From positions 104,101 through 168,100 of the forward strand of contig JAGBEG010000012.1 of the NCBI GenBank assembly GCA_017937095.1: DNA of 64,000 nucleotides, given 5' to 3'. The notes beneath the pieces are model-generated. The model was not told where the DNA came from and searched no databases. It worked only from the letters and a program-made list of their open reading frames with translations. The first letter of the stretch is position 1; every line of letters starts with the position of its first letter. This document shows positions 7,317 through 16,839 of the stretch, piece by piece. The translations under genes were made by a program, and so were the position numbers. This DNA comes from Roseburia sp. GTDB lineage: Bacteria > Bacillota > Clostridia > Lachnospirales > Lachnospiraceae.

Positions 7317-7423
7317 CCTCCCCTCTATCTCTAGTTGGGGAGGCTACCACCGAACTCAGCTATGCTAAGCTTGTACACGACTACTCTCACAAATATTTTA
7401 ACATAAGCGGTTTTATTGCACAA
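7317..7423 (-). promoter_or_regulatory. Toxin B promoter and ribosome-site-hiding leader hairpin
   Basis: Leftward promoter TTGTGC (7423-7418), 17 bases, TAAAAT (7400-7395), as in copy A. The leader hairpin pairs CCTCCCC (from 7343-7337) with the GGGGAGG ribosome site (from 7323-7317). The loop sequence differs from copy A while the stem is unchanged. Confidence 0.75.
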
Positions 7424-7609
7424 TTTCCGCGCAATATTTTTGTCTAAAACGCACAAAATCCCGGGAATGCTCCAAATAAGCATTCTCGGGATTCCTTGTA
7501 TTATCAGACTTTCCCCTGTCAATAACCGCTTCTGCGACCACTCCATTCTATACGGCAGTTTCCATCCCTTATGCTGTTCTTATCCTGCGCCATCTGCCTG
7601 CCCGTAAAT

Positions 7610-8903
7610 TTATTTAAAATCAGCAAGGATAACTTCCGATTTTTCTGCAAAATCTTCTCCTTCATAATATTGCAGTTCTATATGGCAGTTATCTATAATT
7701 TTTATATCAATGACCGCATCCATTGGGTTCGCATATGGCGCAAAATTTCTTTCCACCTCTATATAAACCTCGCCTCTTTGAAATATATCCGTAAAAACAA
7801 GAGCGCCGCCTTTGTCATCATCCATATAAGCAATATACTTGTTTTCCAGGACAATCGGATTGAAATAAGTCGGTGAAATCTCCGCCGTTTCCTTATCAAA
7901 AAAAATAAATGTATACCGCCGGTGAACCAACACTCATGCTGATTTCTAATAAATCTCCGGATAATTCATTCATTTCCGGCACTTTTATCGAGCCTGCAGG
8001 CGTTGGATAGATTTCAGAATAAACTTTTTCATAATCTTTATCATACAAAGTAAGCTCATATCCATCCGCGACCTTTTTTAATGAAGCCTGCTCCATTTCT
8101 TTCTCAAATATTTCTGAAGAATCCTCTTCCTTCTCAGCAGCATACACCACGTGTTCCTTTTCTGCTTCTTCCGAATCTTGATTGCTTTTTGCATTATTTT
8201 TCGTAAAATAGATTTTCCCGGACACCTGGTCGCTATACAGCAATACAACGGATTTCAGTTCTCCCCAATAAGTGTAAATATCGTCTCCGGATTTCTGAAA
8301 AGATACCAGAATATCCGAATCGTCCCAATAATCCCCGCTCGTCACATCCTCCGGCAGGCATCCCGCAAATACAAGTCTTATCTCTTCTCTATTTCCATAG
8401 ACCTCTGCCCTAACACTTATGTATGTCGTTTGACCGTTTACAGAAATATCTGCATACCCGTTTTCATAAATTTTAATTGCGAAATCCATCATCATTGGCG
8501 AGCCGGCAGGCGTAGTGTCCAACTCAAGAAACGTATATTCCCCCACCCATGCGCGCAGTTCTGCTTCACTTATCGTTTGAGAATTGTCCAAATCCTCTGT
8601 ATTGGCTGCCAAAACTTCGTTCAGATCCTCTGTGTCTGTCATCCCTGTCTGGTTCAAAGCGACTGTATCTACTGCCGGAACTTCGTTCAAACTACTTTCG
8701 CCTATTACCCCTGTCTGCTTCAAAGCTTCCGTATTTATTGCTGAAATTCGGTCTATATCTTCTGCATTTATAATTTGAGAATCATTCGTGTTATCCGCAT
8801 TTGAAGTTTTAATTAAAAAAGCTTTTATTCCTATGAGCAGCAGACATAAGGAACCGATGACGATTCCACAAATAACCTTTTTGCTCTGGTGCAATTTATC
8901 CAT
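7610..8903 (-). pseudogene. Membrane-anchored protein of unknown function, split by a frameshift in a T8 run
   Basis: The first frame (8903 to 7896) begins with a basic start and one membrane helix (VICGIVIGSLCLLLIGIKAFL). Imperfect repeats follow (ALKQTG, ALNQTG, EDLNEV, NTEDL), then a soluble domain with YTFLELDTTPAGSP. It stops in a run of eight T (8 A on the plus strand, 7898-7905). Deleting one T joins it to the frame ending at 7610 and gives about 431 residues, with TPAGS-like segments in both halves. Either the gene is broken, or polymerase slippage restores it, or the run is a sequencing error. It starts 13 bp after the rloB-like gene and is probably co-transcribed with the defence pair. 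Confidence 0.7.
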
Positions 8904-8916
8904 ATTATTTTTAACC

Positions 8917-9588
8917 TTATTCTTCTAAATTTATAGCGGTTTCTGGCTGCAGTTTCCCCTTAATCTCTCCCACCAGTTCATGCACTGTAGTACACGGAAA
9001 CATCTCTGATGGCTTTGTTTTACCTTCTCTAATACACTGCTCCAGCTTCTGTTTCGCTATCTGAATTGCCTTTTCCTCGTCCCCGGCTTTACAAATTTTT
9101 CCATACATTTGCTCATCAGCCTTGGAATACTTCTGCCCGGTTTGGGTTTCATATACCCGTCCAAACTCTGAACAGCAGGTCCACGAATCCTTAATTGCCG
9201 GCATGGAACCGAAATAGGCATACATCCATATTTCAAAACACGGATTGGACCAGCCCACCTGTATTCCTTTACTCACTGCCTCTGCAATAATCCCGTCGAA
9301 CCCTTGGACCTGATCTCTGTCAAACACAATCCACGGAATGCGATACTGTGCATCATAAGCTGTAAGTTCCAGACATTTATCAATCATGGTACGTGTCTTT
9401 GTCTCCACAACCTTGATAACGAGCTTATTTCTAACATTCTCTGGCAAAGCCTGATGAAGCCCTGTAAAGAAACATCGCTCCGTAGCTTCTGTATCGGTAA
9501 CAATCAGATAGTAACCTAATTCCGGTACTTTGAATTGCTTTCTCTGCTCTCGCGATTTTCGGTTGCCTGTTCTATCCTTTTTCGCCAT
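8917..9588 (-). CDS. RloB-like protein, AbiLii-type effector of an abortive infection system
   Basis: 223 residues with the marks of the RloB family (PF13707). A basic N-terminus is followed by a strand ending in VTDTEATERCFFTGL with conserved acidic residues, then IVFDRDQVQGF and NPCFEIWMYAYFG, ending in a helical region. The fold is TOPRIM-like and the protein is presumed to be the nuclease or toxic part of AbiL. Its ATG lies inside the 3' end of the ATPase gene (17-bp overlap), so the two are translationally coupled. The ATPase is thought to sense phage and release the effector. No self-contained regulator is visible. Confidence 0.85.
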   Translation of the reverse strand: MAKKDRTGNRKSREQRKQFKVPELGYYLIVTDTEATERCFFTGLHQALPENVRNKLVIKVVETKTRTMIDKCLELTAYDAQYRIPWIVFDRDQVQGFDGIIAEAVSKGIQVGWSNPCFEIWMYAYFGSMPAIKDSWTCCSEFGRVYETQTGQKYSKADEQMYGKICKAGDEEKAIQIAKQKLEQCIREGKTKPSEMFPCTTVHELVGEIKGKLQPETAINLEE

Positions 9589-10900
9589 TTCTTACCCTCT
9601 CAGAAAGTTTTGATTGATAAGCCAGCATCCTCTTCATCTGTTCTTCCTTTAAAATATCAATTTTTTTCAATTCAGGAATTGCTCCATACTTTCCAATCAT
9701 ATAATTCTTCTCATAGTTTTCATCCTTGCGAATACGGGAACCATCCTCATCCACAAAGTCAGCTAATGAGTATAATGTAGAAACACCTCTGTCATCCTTT
9801 TTCACAAACCAGATTTCATCACGACGCAGCAACTGATTGGACAACTGCCATGTATCGTGAGTTGTAAATACAAGTTGTGCATGATTTGTGTTGATTTCCG
9901 GATTTAAAAATGTAAGCAAAAAGTTTCTTACAAGCAACGGATGGAGACGGGCATTTAATTCATCAATAAAGAATACACTTCCCTTTTCCAATACTTCCTG
10001 TAATTCCGGATATAATGCGAACATTTTCAATGTTCCGGCAGACTCCATTCCCAAGGGGATTTCTGCCATATCATCCGAATCAATCATTTTATGGAGAGCA
10101 TTAATCTTGTAAGTATCCTCTTTTGTTTCTCCATCGTGTGGAACCTTTTCGATTCTAAAATCCTTGATATGCTCGTCAAAAGACGCAAAATATTCCACCA
10201 CCTTCTGCTGAACATCTTTATTTTCTACAAATCCCTTCGGCAACCTGCGGGACATAAAAAAGTTTGTAAAAGGATCACCAAAATTAGCAAATTCATTTGT
10301 CAGAAACCAATCTCTGATCTCCTTGCACTTACCGACTTTCAACTTCGCTCCCAACGAAATAATGAGTACCTGCTTTTCAAGGGCGACCCGAATATTATCC
10401 CTGCTACTCTTAGGGAATCCAGATAAATCCAATTCTTCATCGGAAGTTCCACGATAAAATACAGTACTGTACTTTCTGGCGGTTTTTGCCTTAGAGTTGA
10501 GCCACTCTTCCGTTACACCTTCCTTGTTAATGCAGAAACCATAATTATATGTTCTCTCCGCCTTATCGCCCTGCAAGGTGAAATATACTTCAAAGCTGGA
10601 TTCCGCATCTACGGTTATAGAATCAAACAAGAATGGAGTAGGTCTGAATTCCTCAAACTTTTCCTCTTCATCGCCATACTTGAAAGAATCTGCAACATAA
10701 TCAGACATATATTCAAAAGCGCTATATATATTAGACTTTCCGCTTGCGTTTGCTCCGTAAATAGCAGCAACCGGCAAAATCTTCTCACTCCCAACAGTCA
10801 CTACTCTATCCGAAAACTCTGTCATTTTCGCTGCAGACAAGTCCAAAGTAGCCTCATCTCTAAATGATTTGTAATTTTTAAAATTAAATTGAATTAACAT
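9572..10900 (-). CDS. AAA15/SMC-like ATPase, AbiLi-type sensor of an abortive infection system
   Basis: 442 residues from the ATG at 10900 (FNFKNYKSF is the usual N-terminus of the AAA15/21 class). Walker A is GANASGKSN at 49-57; Walker B is SVFFIDELNARLHP near residue 330, followed by the H-loop TTHD. The middle is an OLD/RecF-like insertion rather than a long coiled coil. With the downstream RloB-like gene it makes an AbiL/RloAB pair. PARIS (AriA/AriB) has a similar ATPase but a DUF4435 partner, which I do not see. The longer frame to 10966 overlaps the promoter and is unlikely. Confidence 0.85.
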   Translation of the reverse strand: MLIQFNFKNYKSFRDEATLDLSAAKMTEFSDRVVTVGSEKILPVAAIYGANASGKSNIYSAFEYMSDYVADSFKYGDEEEKFEEFRPTPFLFDSITVDAESSFEVYFTLQGDKAERTYNYGFCINKEGVTEEWLNSKAKTARKYSTVFYRGTSDEELDLSGFPKSSRDNIRVALEKQVLIISLGAKLKVGKCKEIRDWFLTNEFANFGDPFTNFFMSRRLPKGFVENKDVQQKVVEYFASFDEHIKDFRIEKVPHDGETKEDTYKINALHKMIDSDDMAEIPLGMESAGTLKMFALYPELQEVLEKGSVFFIDELNARLHPLLVRNFLLTFLNPEINTNHAQLVFTTHDTWQLSNQLLRRDEIWFVKKDDRGVSTLYSLADFVDEDGSRIRKDENYEKNYMIGKYGAIPELKKIDILKEEQMKRMLAYQSKLSERVRNGEKG

Positions 10901-10931
10901 GATTGCTGCCTCACCTTCTTTTCTACTTTTT

Positions 10932-10959
10932 ATTATATACAGTTTTTGTTCAAAATCAA
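10932..10959 (-). promoter_or_regulatory. Putative promoter of the AbiL-type operon
   Basis: TTGATT (10959-10954), 16 bases, TATAAT (10937-10932), 32 bases before the ATPase ATG. The stretch from 10960 to 11118 further upstream is AT-rich and shows no gene. Confidence 0.6.
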
Positions 10960-11118
10960 CATCCAATTACGCCTTTTTCTCATTTTAGTGTATTTTTAGC
11001 GCAGATTTTCCTCATATGAAAAAAATCCTCATATTTTCTGTATGCAAATTGGATTGCCTAGATTAGCTTCTGTTTATGAATACTCTGACAATTCATATAG
11101 CTATCAATACATAAAGAA

Positions 11119-11169
11119 AAGTCCCATAAACAACATTCAAACCGAAGATTTGATTTGTTTACGGGACTT
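11119..11169 (-). terminator. Terminator downstream of gdhA with a UUCG-capped stem
   Basis: Read leftward, AAGTCCCGTAAACAA pairs with TTGTTTATGGGACTT, and an inner helix closes on C-TTCG-G. It is followed by TTTTCTTT. It lies about 90 bases after the gdhA stop codon. Confidence 0.75.
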
Positions 11170-11208
11170 CTCCATATAATCTCTTATCTTATAAATTCGC
11201 GATTCGCC

Positions 11209-12594
<1,386 letters not shown>

Positions 12595-12621
12595 CTATGT
12601 CTCCTTACTGTTAGTATTTCA

Positions 12622-12708
12622 TGCGGCGTCGATCCGCCGCACGGCAGGATGTATCTCCTGCAAACTTATCAACAGGTATATTTTAGTATAAAATGAATTT
12701 ACACGCAA
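12622..12708 (-). promoter_or_regulatory. gdhA promoter and two-hairpin leader
   Basis: Promoter TTGCGT (12708-12703), 17 bases, TAAAAT (12685-12680). The leader then has GCAGGA/TCCTGC (12661-12644) and TGCGGCG/CGCCGCA (12641-12622), both perfect short hairpins, just before the ribosome site. They may stabilise the mRNA or act in regulation; no known riboswitch is recognised. Confidence 0.6.
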
Positions 12709-12749
12709 TATTTTTTTCTTTATTCCGCTAAATTGTTAAAGTTCCACAG

Positions 12750-12772
12750 CAAAAAAAGCGGCAAAGCCGCTG
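12750..12772 (-). terminator. Terminator of the fatty-acid operon
   Basis: Read leftward, AGCGGC-TTT-GCCGCT followed by eight T. It lies about 40 bases after the stop of the DUF4321 gene, the last gene of the operon. Confidence 0.85.
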
Positions 12773-12814
12773 ATTTCACTTGAAATTTATTCAATTTTCA
12801 CAACACCGCTCCCA

Positions 12815-13078
12815 CTAAATCAGACGGTAGATGATAATTGCGATCAGCACGCCGATCAGGCTTGCGATTGTAATCTTGATCGACAAACCGAACGTAATGA
12901 CAAGAATGCCGAGATCGAGCACAATCGGATTCGCAAATCCAAAACTCTGTCCGTAATTCAGCCAGCTAAGTCCGGGAACCCCGGCTGCGAGATTTCCGAT
13001 AAAGCCTCCCAGCATAATCCCCGCCAACAGCATCAAAAACAATGCCCAGTTATTCTTTCCCAATACGCCTCTGCTCAT
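12815..13078 (-). CDS. DUF4321 small membrane protein
   Basis: 87 residues with two to three hydrophobic segments: ALFLMLLAGIMLGGFIGNLA near the start, then a segment with PIVLDLGILVITFGLSIKI and a last helix IASLIGVLIAIIIYRLI. The pattern LGGFIGxL and the length fit the DUF4321 family of Firmicutes, whose role is unknown. The start lies three bases after the marR stop, so it is the last gene of the fatty-acid operon. Position suggests a link to membrane lipid state, which is inference only. Confidence 0.75.
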   Translation of the reverse strand: MSRGVLGKNNWALFLMLLAGIMLGGFIGNLAAGVPGLSWLNYGQSFGFANPIVLDLGILVITFGLSIKITIASLIGVLIAIIIYRLI

Positions 13079-13081
13079 ATG

Positions 13082-13549
13082 CTACCTCACATTATCTTCC
13101 TCGTCATCCAGACCATACTCCGATTGAAAATAATCTACCAGCTTTGCCAGCGCGTAGATTAAAACCGGCGTCTCCTGCTCTGTCAACTGTCCTTTGATGT
13201 TCGCAATCATCTTCCGGTGAAATTCCTCGTGATGCGCATATGCCGCCTTGCCTTTGTCGGTGAGATAGACCCATACGACACGCTTATCCTGTCTGCTCCG
13301 CTCCCTGACGGCATAACCTTTCTCCGTTAATGCGTCCATCGCTTTCGTGAGCGTTCCCGTCGTCACATCCATCAGCTTTGCGACCGCAGTCATACTCTTT
13401 GGCTCCTGCAGACCGATCGCCTCAATAATGTGGAAGTCGTTGTAGCTTATATCCTTAAACTCGTCTGTCACAAGGCACCGCGCCTCAATCTCCATGATGT
13501 CTTTGAACAATCTTACCAATAATTCATTCAGTGTCTCATCTGTGGTCAT
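13082..13549 (-). CDS. MarR-family regulator, possible FabT-like regulator of fatty-acid synthesis
   Basis: 155 residues with a winged helix-turn-helix: KSMTAVAKLMDVTTGTLTKA is the recognition region at about residues 51-70, and the wing is RSRQDKRVVWVYLT. Streptococcal FabT is a MarR protein encoded first in the fab locus; here the gene lies at the far end, after fabH. A sequence close to the published FabT box lies downstream of the operon promoter at 21144-21160, supporting feedback control of the whole operon. AGGAG precedes the ATG. FabT identity is inference from context; the MarR family is certain. Confidence 0.85.
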   Translation of the reverse strand: MTTDETLNELLVRLFKDIMEIEARCLVTDEFKDISYNDFHIIEAIGLQEPKSMTAVAKLMDVTTGTLTKAMDALTEKGYAVRERSRQDKRVVWVYLTDKGKAAYAHHEEFHRKMIANIKGQLTEQETPVLIYALAKLVDYFQSEYGLDDEEDNVR

Positions 13550-13604
13550 GTATTATACTCCTGTTCATGACAATATCCTAGCGCGGCTGCCTCATAATCC
13601 CCGC

Positions 13605-14591
13605 TTACCACCGAAGCACCGATGCGCCCCAGGTAAGTCCTGCTCCGAAACCAGCCAGCACTATTTTACCGCCTTTTTTTATCATACCATGATTCTTTAC
13701 ATTATCAAGTAAAATCGGTACGCTGGCAGCAGAAATATTTCCATATTCCTGCAAATTCGTAGGGAATTTTTCCATTGGCTGATGAAGCCGCTTCGCCACT
13801 GCTTCTATGATTCTGTAATTCGCCTGATGCAGTAAAAATAAATCGATTTTATCTACGGCAAGTCCTGCTTTTTCGACCGCCGCCTCAATCACCTTCGGGA
13901 CAGTCTTCACTGCAAATTTATAGACTTCCTGCCCGTTCATCGACACATAGGAAAGCGCCGTATCATTTTGCACATAAGGGTTGTTGACCGGACGGTTATC
14001 GCAGCGTAATACCATCCCCCTCGCACCGTCAGTTCCCAGCACTGTGCTAAGGATTCCCTCCGGCTGCGCTTCTGTACTGTCTGTCTCCTCCGCGCGCAGT
14101 ACCGCAGCGCCCGCACCGTCCCCGAACAGCACGCAGGTGCTTCTGTCGTTCCAGTCCATAATCTTAGACAACGTTTCCGCGCCGATGATCAGCGCGTTTT
14201 TGCAGAAACCGTTCTTTAAATACATATCCGCGGTATTCATCGAAAACAAAAATCCCGAACACGCGGCGCTTACATCAAACGCGACCGCATTTTTGGCTCC
14301 AAGGGCGCTCTGCACCTCGCAGGCAAGATTCGGCAGAAAGCGGTCGGGCGTTGCCGTCGCCGCGACAATCAACTCCAGCTCCTCCGCTGTCATCCCCGCC
14401 TCCTGCAGTGCCTTCCCGGCTGCCTCTGCCGCCATGCCTGTAGTCGTCTCTTCCACCGCAAGATGACGGCTCTCGATTCCTGTCCGGCTTTTAATCCACT
14501 CGTCCGAGGTGTCCATGAGTCTGCTCAAATCATCATTTGTCACACGCAGTTTCGGAACCGCACTGCCCGTTCCCACTATCCTTACATTCAT
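13605..14591 (-). CDS. fabH: 3-oxoacyl-ACP synthase III
   Basis: 328 residues from the ATG at 14591, which has GGAGG seven bases upstream. FabH starts fatty-acid synthesis by condensing an acyl-CoA primer with malonyl-ACP. The active-site cysteine is in AACSGFLFS near residue 110, the histidine in LLHQANYRI near 245 and the asparagine in YGNISAAS near 275. DTSDEWIKSRTGI near residue 30 is the family signature. It lies downstream of accDA and upstream of marR in the operon. Primer preference (straight or branched) cannot be read from the sequence with confidence. Confidence 0.96.
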   Translation of the reverse strand: MNVRIVGTGSAVPKLRVTNDDLSRLMDTSDEWIKSRTGIESRHLAVEETTTGMAAEAAGKALQEAGMTAEELELIVAATATPDRFLPNLACEVQSALGAKNAVAFDVSAACSGFLFSMNTADMYLKNGFCKNALIIGAETLSKIMDWNDRSTCVLFGDGAGAAVLRAEETDSTEAQPEGILSTVLGTDGARGMVLRCDNRPVNNPYVQNDTALSYVSMNGQEVYKFAVKTVPKVIEAAVEKAGLAVDKIDLFLLHQANYRIIEAVAKRLHQPMEKFPTNLQEYGNISAASVPILLDNVKNHGMIKKGGKIVLAGFGAGLTWGASVLRW

Positions 14592-14645
14592 AACCAATCC
14601 TCCACGCAGCATGGCTGCGTTGCCGCGCCCGTCTTAAGCATCCGC

Positions 14646-16334
14646 CTAAAACGCCCGGAAACGCGCATAACGCTCTGCCGCAAGCTGCTCGCCTGTCTTT
14701 TTATCCTGCTTCTTTAAAAATTCCTTCATGTGTCCCTTCATGTAACGGGAAATCGACTCCAGCGCCGGTTCGTCCGCCATTCCATACTCCGGAATGACCT
14801 CCTCCACAACTCCCAGTTCCTTGAGATCGTGCGCCGTAATCTTCATCACACCGCTCGCCTCCTTCGCCCGCTTTCCGTCCTTCCAGAGAATCGACGCGAA
14901 GCCCTCGGGAGAGAGAATGCTGTAGGTCGCGTTCTCGAGCATCCAGACCTCGTTTCCGACTGCAAGCGCAAGCGCACCGCCGCTTCCGCCCTCTCCGATC
15001 ATAAGACAGAGTACCGGAGTCTTTAACGCCGCCATCTCATAGAGATTTCGCGCGATCGCCTCGCCCTGTCCGCGCTCCTCCGCTTCCATCCCGCAGAATG
15101 CGCCGGATGTATTTACAAACGTAATGACCGGACGGTGGAATTTCTCCGCCTGCTTCATCAGGCGCAGCGCCTTGCGGTAGCCCTCAGGAGACGGCATTCC
15201 ATAGTTATGACGCATACAGTCCTTCAAATCCTTGCCCTTATGAACGCCGATGACCGTCACCGGCTGTCCGTCCAGATAAGCGATACCGCCGACAATCGCC
15301 GGATCATCCCGGAACTGACGGTCGCCGTGCAGTTCCATGAAATGATCGAAGATCTGATCCATATAATCTACGGACGCGAGGCGGTCCACCTTTCTTGCCG
15401 CCTTTACCTTCTCCCATGCGGAGAGCGGCTTTGCCTTTGTGGCGCGCTCCTTCATAAGCTCGGTCGGCTCAAGGCACTCCGCGTCGCGAAGCGGCTCAAA
15501 GTTCGCATATCCCGTTCTCGTGCGATGCATCTCTAAGATGCGGTATAACGTCATCTTTAAATCCTTACGCTCCACGATGGCATCCACAAAACCGTGCTCC
15601 AACTGGAACTCTGCGCGCTGGAAGCCCTCCGGCAGCTTCTGCCCGATCGTCTGCTCGATAACGCGCGGTCCGGCGAATCCGATCAGTGCGCCCGGCTCAG
15701 CTAAGATGATATCGCCGAGCATTGCAAAGCTTGCCGTCACGCCTCCGGTCGTCGGGTCTGTGAGCACCGGCACATAGAGAAGCCCGGCGTCCGAATGGCG
15801 CTTTAACGCCGCGGAAGTCTTCGCCATCTGCATCAGGGAAACAATTCCCTCCTGCATTCTGGCACCGCCGGAGCAGCAGAATAAAATGACCGGAAGTTTG
15901 CGCTCCGTCGCACGCTCCACTGCAAGCGCGATCTTCTCGCCAACGACATGCCCCATGCTGCTCATCAGAAATCTTGCGTCGCAGATACCGAGCACTGTCT
16001 CCTCCCCATAAATCTGGCAGCGCCCGATCGTCACCGCTTCGTGCAGTCCGGTCTTTTCCTTCGCTGCCGCTACCTTTTCCTCATATCCCGGGAAATCGAG
16101 CGGATTTGCCGACTCTAAATCCTCAAACCACGGCTCGAAGGTTCCGCTGTCCGCCACCATCTTAATTCTGTTCTTCGTGCGCACACGGAAATAGCTGCCG
16201 CACTCGTAGCAGACATATTTATTTTTCTCAGCTTCCTTTTTGTTGATTTCTCTTCCACAAGCAGGGCAGACAATCGTTTCCGGCTGTCCTGCCGCCTCAG
16301 TCGTTTCCGGCTTCTTCTTAAATAAAATTGCCAC
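14646..16334 (-). CDS. accDA: Fused acetyl-CoA carboxylase carboxyltransferase beta-alpha
   Basis: About 562 residues joining AccD and AccA, which are usually separate. The N-terminal half has the AccD zinc ribbon (CPAC then CYEC, residues about 22-46) and the transferase core [16 protein letters not shown]. The C-terminal half begins near residue 300 with the AccA-like [12 protein letters not shown] and contains [15 protein letters not shown]. The enzyme moves the carboxyl group from carboxybiotin to acetyl-CoA to give malonyl-CoA. I choose GTG at 16334, with AGGAGG seven bases upstream. The biotin carrier (accB) and biotin carboxylase (accC) genes that often sit beside it are absent from this operon. 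Confidence 0.93.
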   Translation of the reverse strand: MAILFKKKPETTEAAGQPETIVCPACGREINKKEAEKNKYVCYECGSYFRVRTKNRIKMVADSGTFEPWFEDLESANPLDFPGYEEKVAAAKEKTGLHEAVTIGRCQIYGEETVLGICDARFLMSSMGHVVGEKIALAVERATERKLPVILFCCSGGARMQEGIVSLMQMAKTSAALKRHSDAGLLYVPVLTDPTTGGVTASFAMLGDIILAEPGALIGFAGPRVIEQTIGQKLPEGFQRAEFQLEHGFVDAIVERKDLKMTLYRILEMHRTRTGYANFEPLRDAECLEPTELMKERATKAKPLSAWEKVKAARKVDRLASVDYMDQIFDHFMELHGDRQFRDDPAIVGGIAYLDGQPVTVIGVHKGKDLKDCMRHNYGMPSPEGYRKALRLMKQAEKFHRPVITFVNTSGAFCGMEAEERGQGEAIARNLYEMAALKTPVLCLMIGEGGSGGALALAVGNEVWMLENATYSILSPEGFASILWKDGKRAKEASGVMKITAHDLKELGVVEEVIPEYGMADEPALESISRYMKGHMKEFLKKQDKKTGEQLAAERYARFRAF

Positions 16335-16347
16335 TTTTCTGCCTCCT

Positions 16348-16779
16348 TCAACCACCGATTGCAAATGTGAGTTCCGCCGTGCAGGCGATTTTTCCGTCTA
16401 CCTTCGCCGTCGCACGCCCGACCCCGATGGGACCTTTCTGTTTTATGATTTCCGTCTCAAGCGTCAGCACATCGCCCGGTGTGACCTTCTGCTTGAAGCG
16501 CGCTGCGCTGATTCCTGCAAAATACGCTGTTTTCCCTTTATTCTCCTCCATACAAAGGATTGCGACTGCTCCCGTCTGCGCCAATGCCTCGATAATGAGA
16601 ACGCCCGGCATCACAGGCTCGCCCGGAAAATGTCCGGCAAAAAACGGCTCATTGTAGCTGACGCACTTTTTTGCCACCGCGCGCACGCCCGGCTCTAATT
16701 CCTCTACCGTATCGATCAGCAGAAACGGCTGACGGTGCGGTATAATCTCCATGATTTCCTTCGTCGTCAAGACTGACAT
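16348..16779 (-). CDS. fabZ: 3-hydroxyacyl-ACP dehydratase
   Basis: 143 residues from the ATG at 16779 (GGGAG upstream). The hot-dog fold signature is [14 protein letters not shown] at the start and the catalytic segment [20 protein letters not shown], with histidine and glutamate in the usual places. FabZ removes water from 3-hydroxyacyl-ACP in each elongation round. In some Firmicutes FabZ-type enzymes also isomerise and so make unsaturated acids; no separate fabM or fabA is visible here. Only 13 bases separate its stop from the accDA start. Confidence 0.96.
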   Translation of the reverse strand: MSVLTTKEIMEIIPHRQPFLLIDTVEELEPGVRAVAKKCVSYNEPFFAGHFPGEPVMPGVLIIEALAQTGAVAILCMEENKGKTAYFAGISAARFKQKVTPGDVLTLETEIIKQKGPIGVGRATAKVDGKIACTAELTFAIGG

Positions 16780-16839
16780 ATGCTTCTCCCTATTCAAACT
16801 ACATCCTTTTTCGGTATCAATCTGCTGCACTTCGTCTTC

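Larger units (their letters stand above)
6984..7498. repeat. Duplicated block, copy B
   Basis: This is the second copy of the block at 6138-6624, again beginning with the last codons of the chemoreceptor (here untranslated) and ending in the same hairpin (15-base arms at 7457-7493). It is 28 bases longer than copy A, mainly from extra sequence in the toxin leader near 7351-7370. Confidence 0.9.

Noticed and set aside
7331-7546. 71-codon leftward frame over duplicated block B
   Set aside because: It runs through the toxin promoter, leader and the block-end hairpin. Copy A does not keep the frame.
8917-10900. PARIS (AriA/AriB) defence system
   Set aside because: The ATPase would fit, but the partner has RloB features and not those of a DUF4435 TOPRIM protein, so AbiL is the better match.
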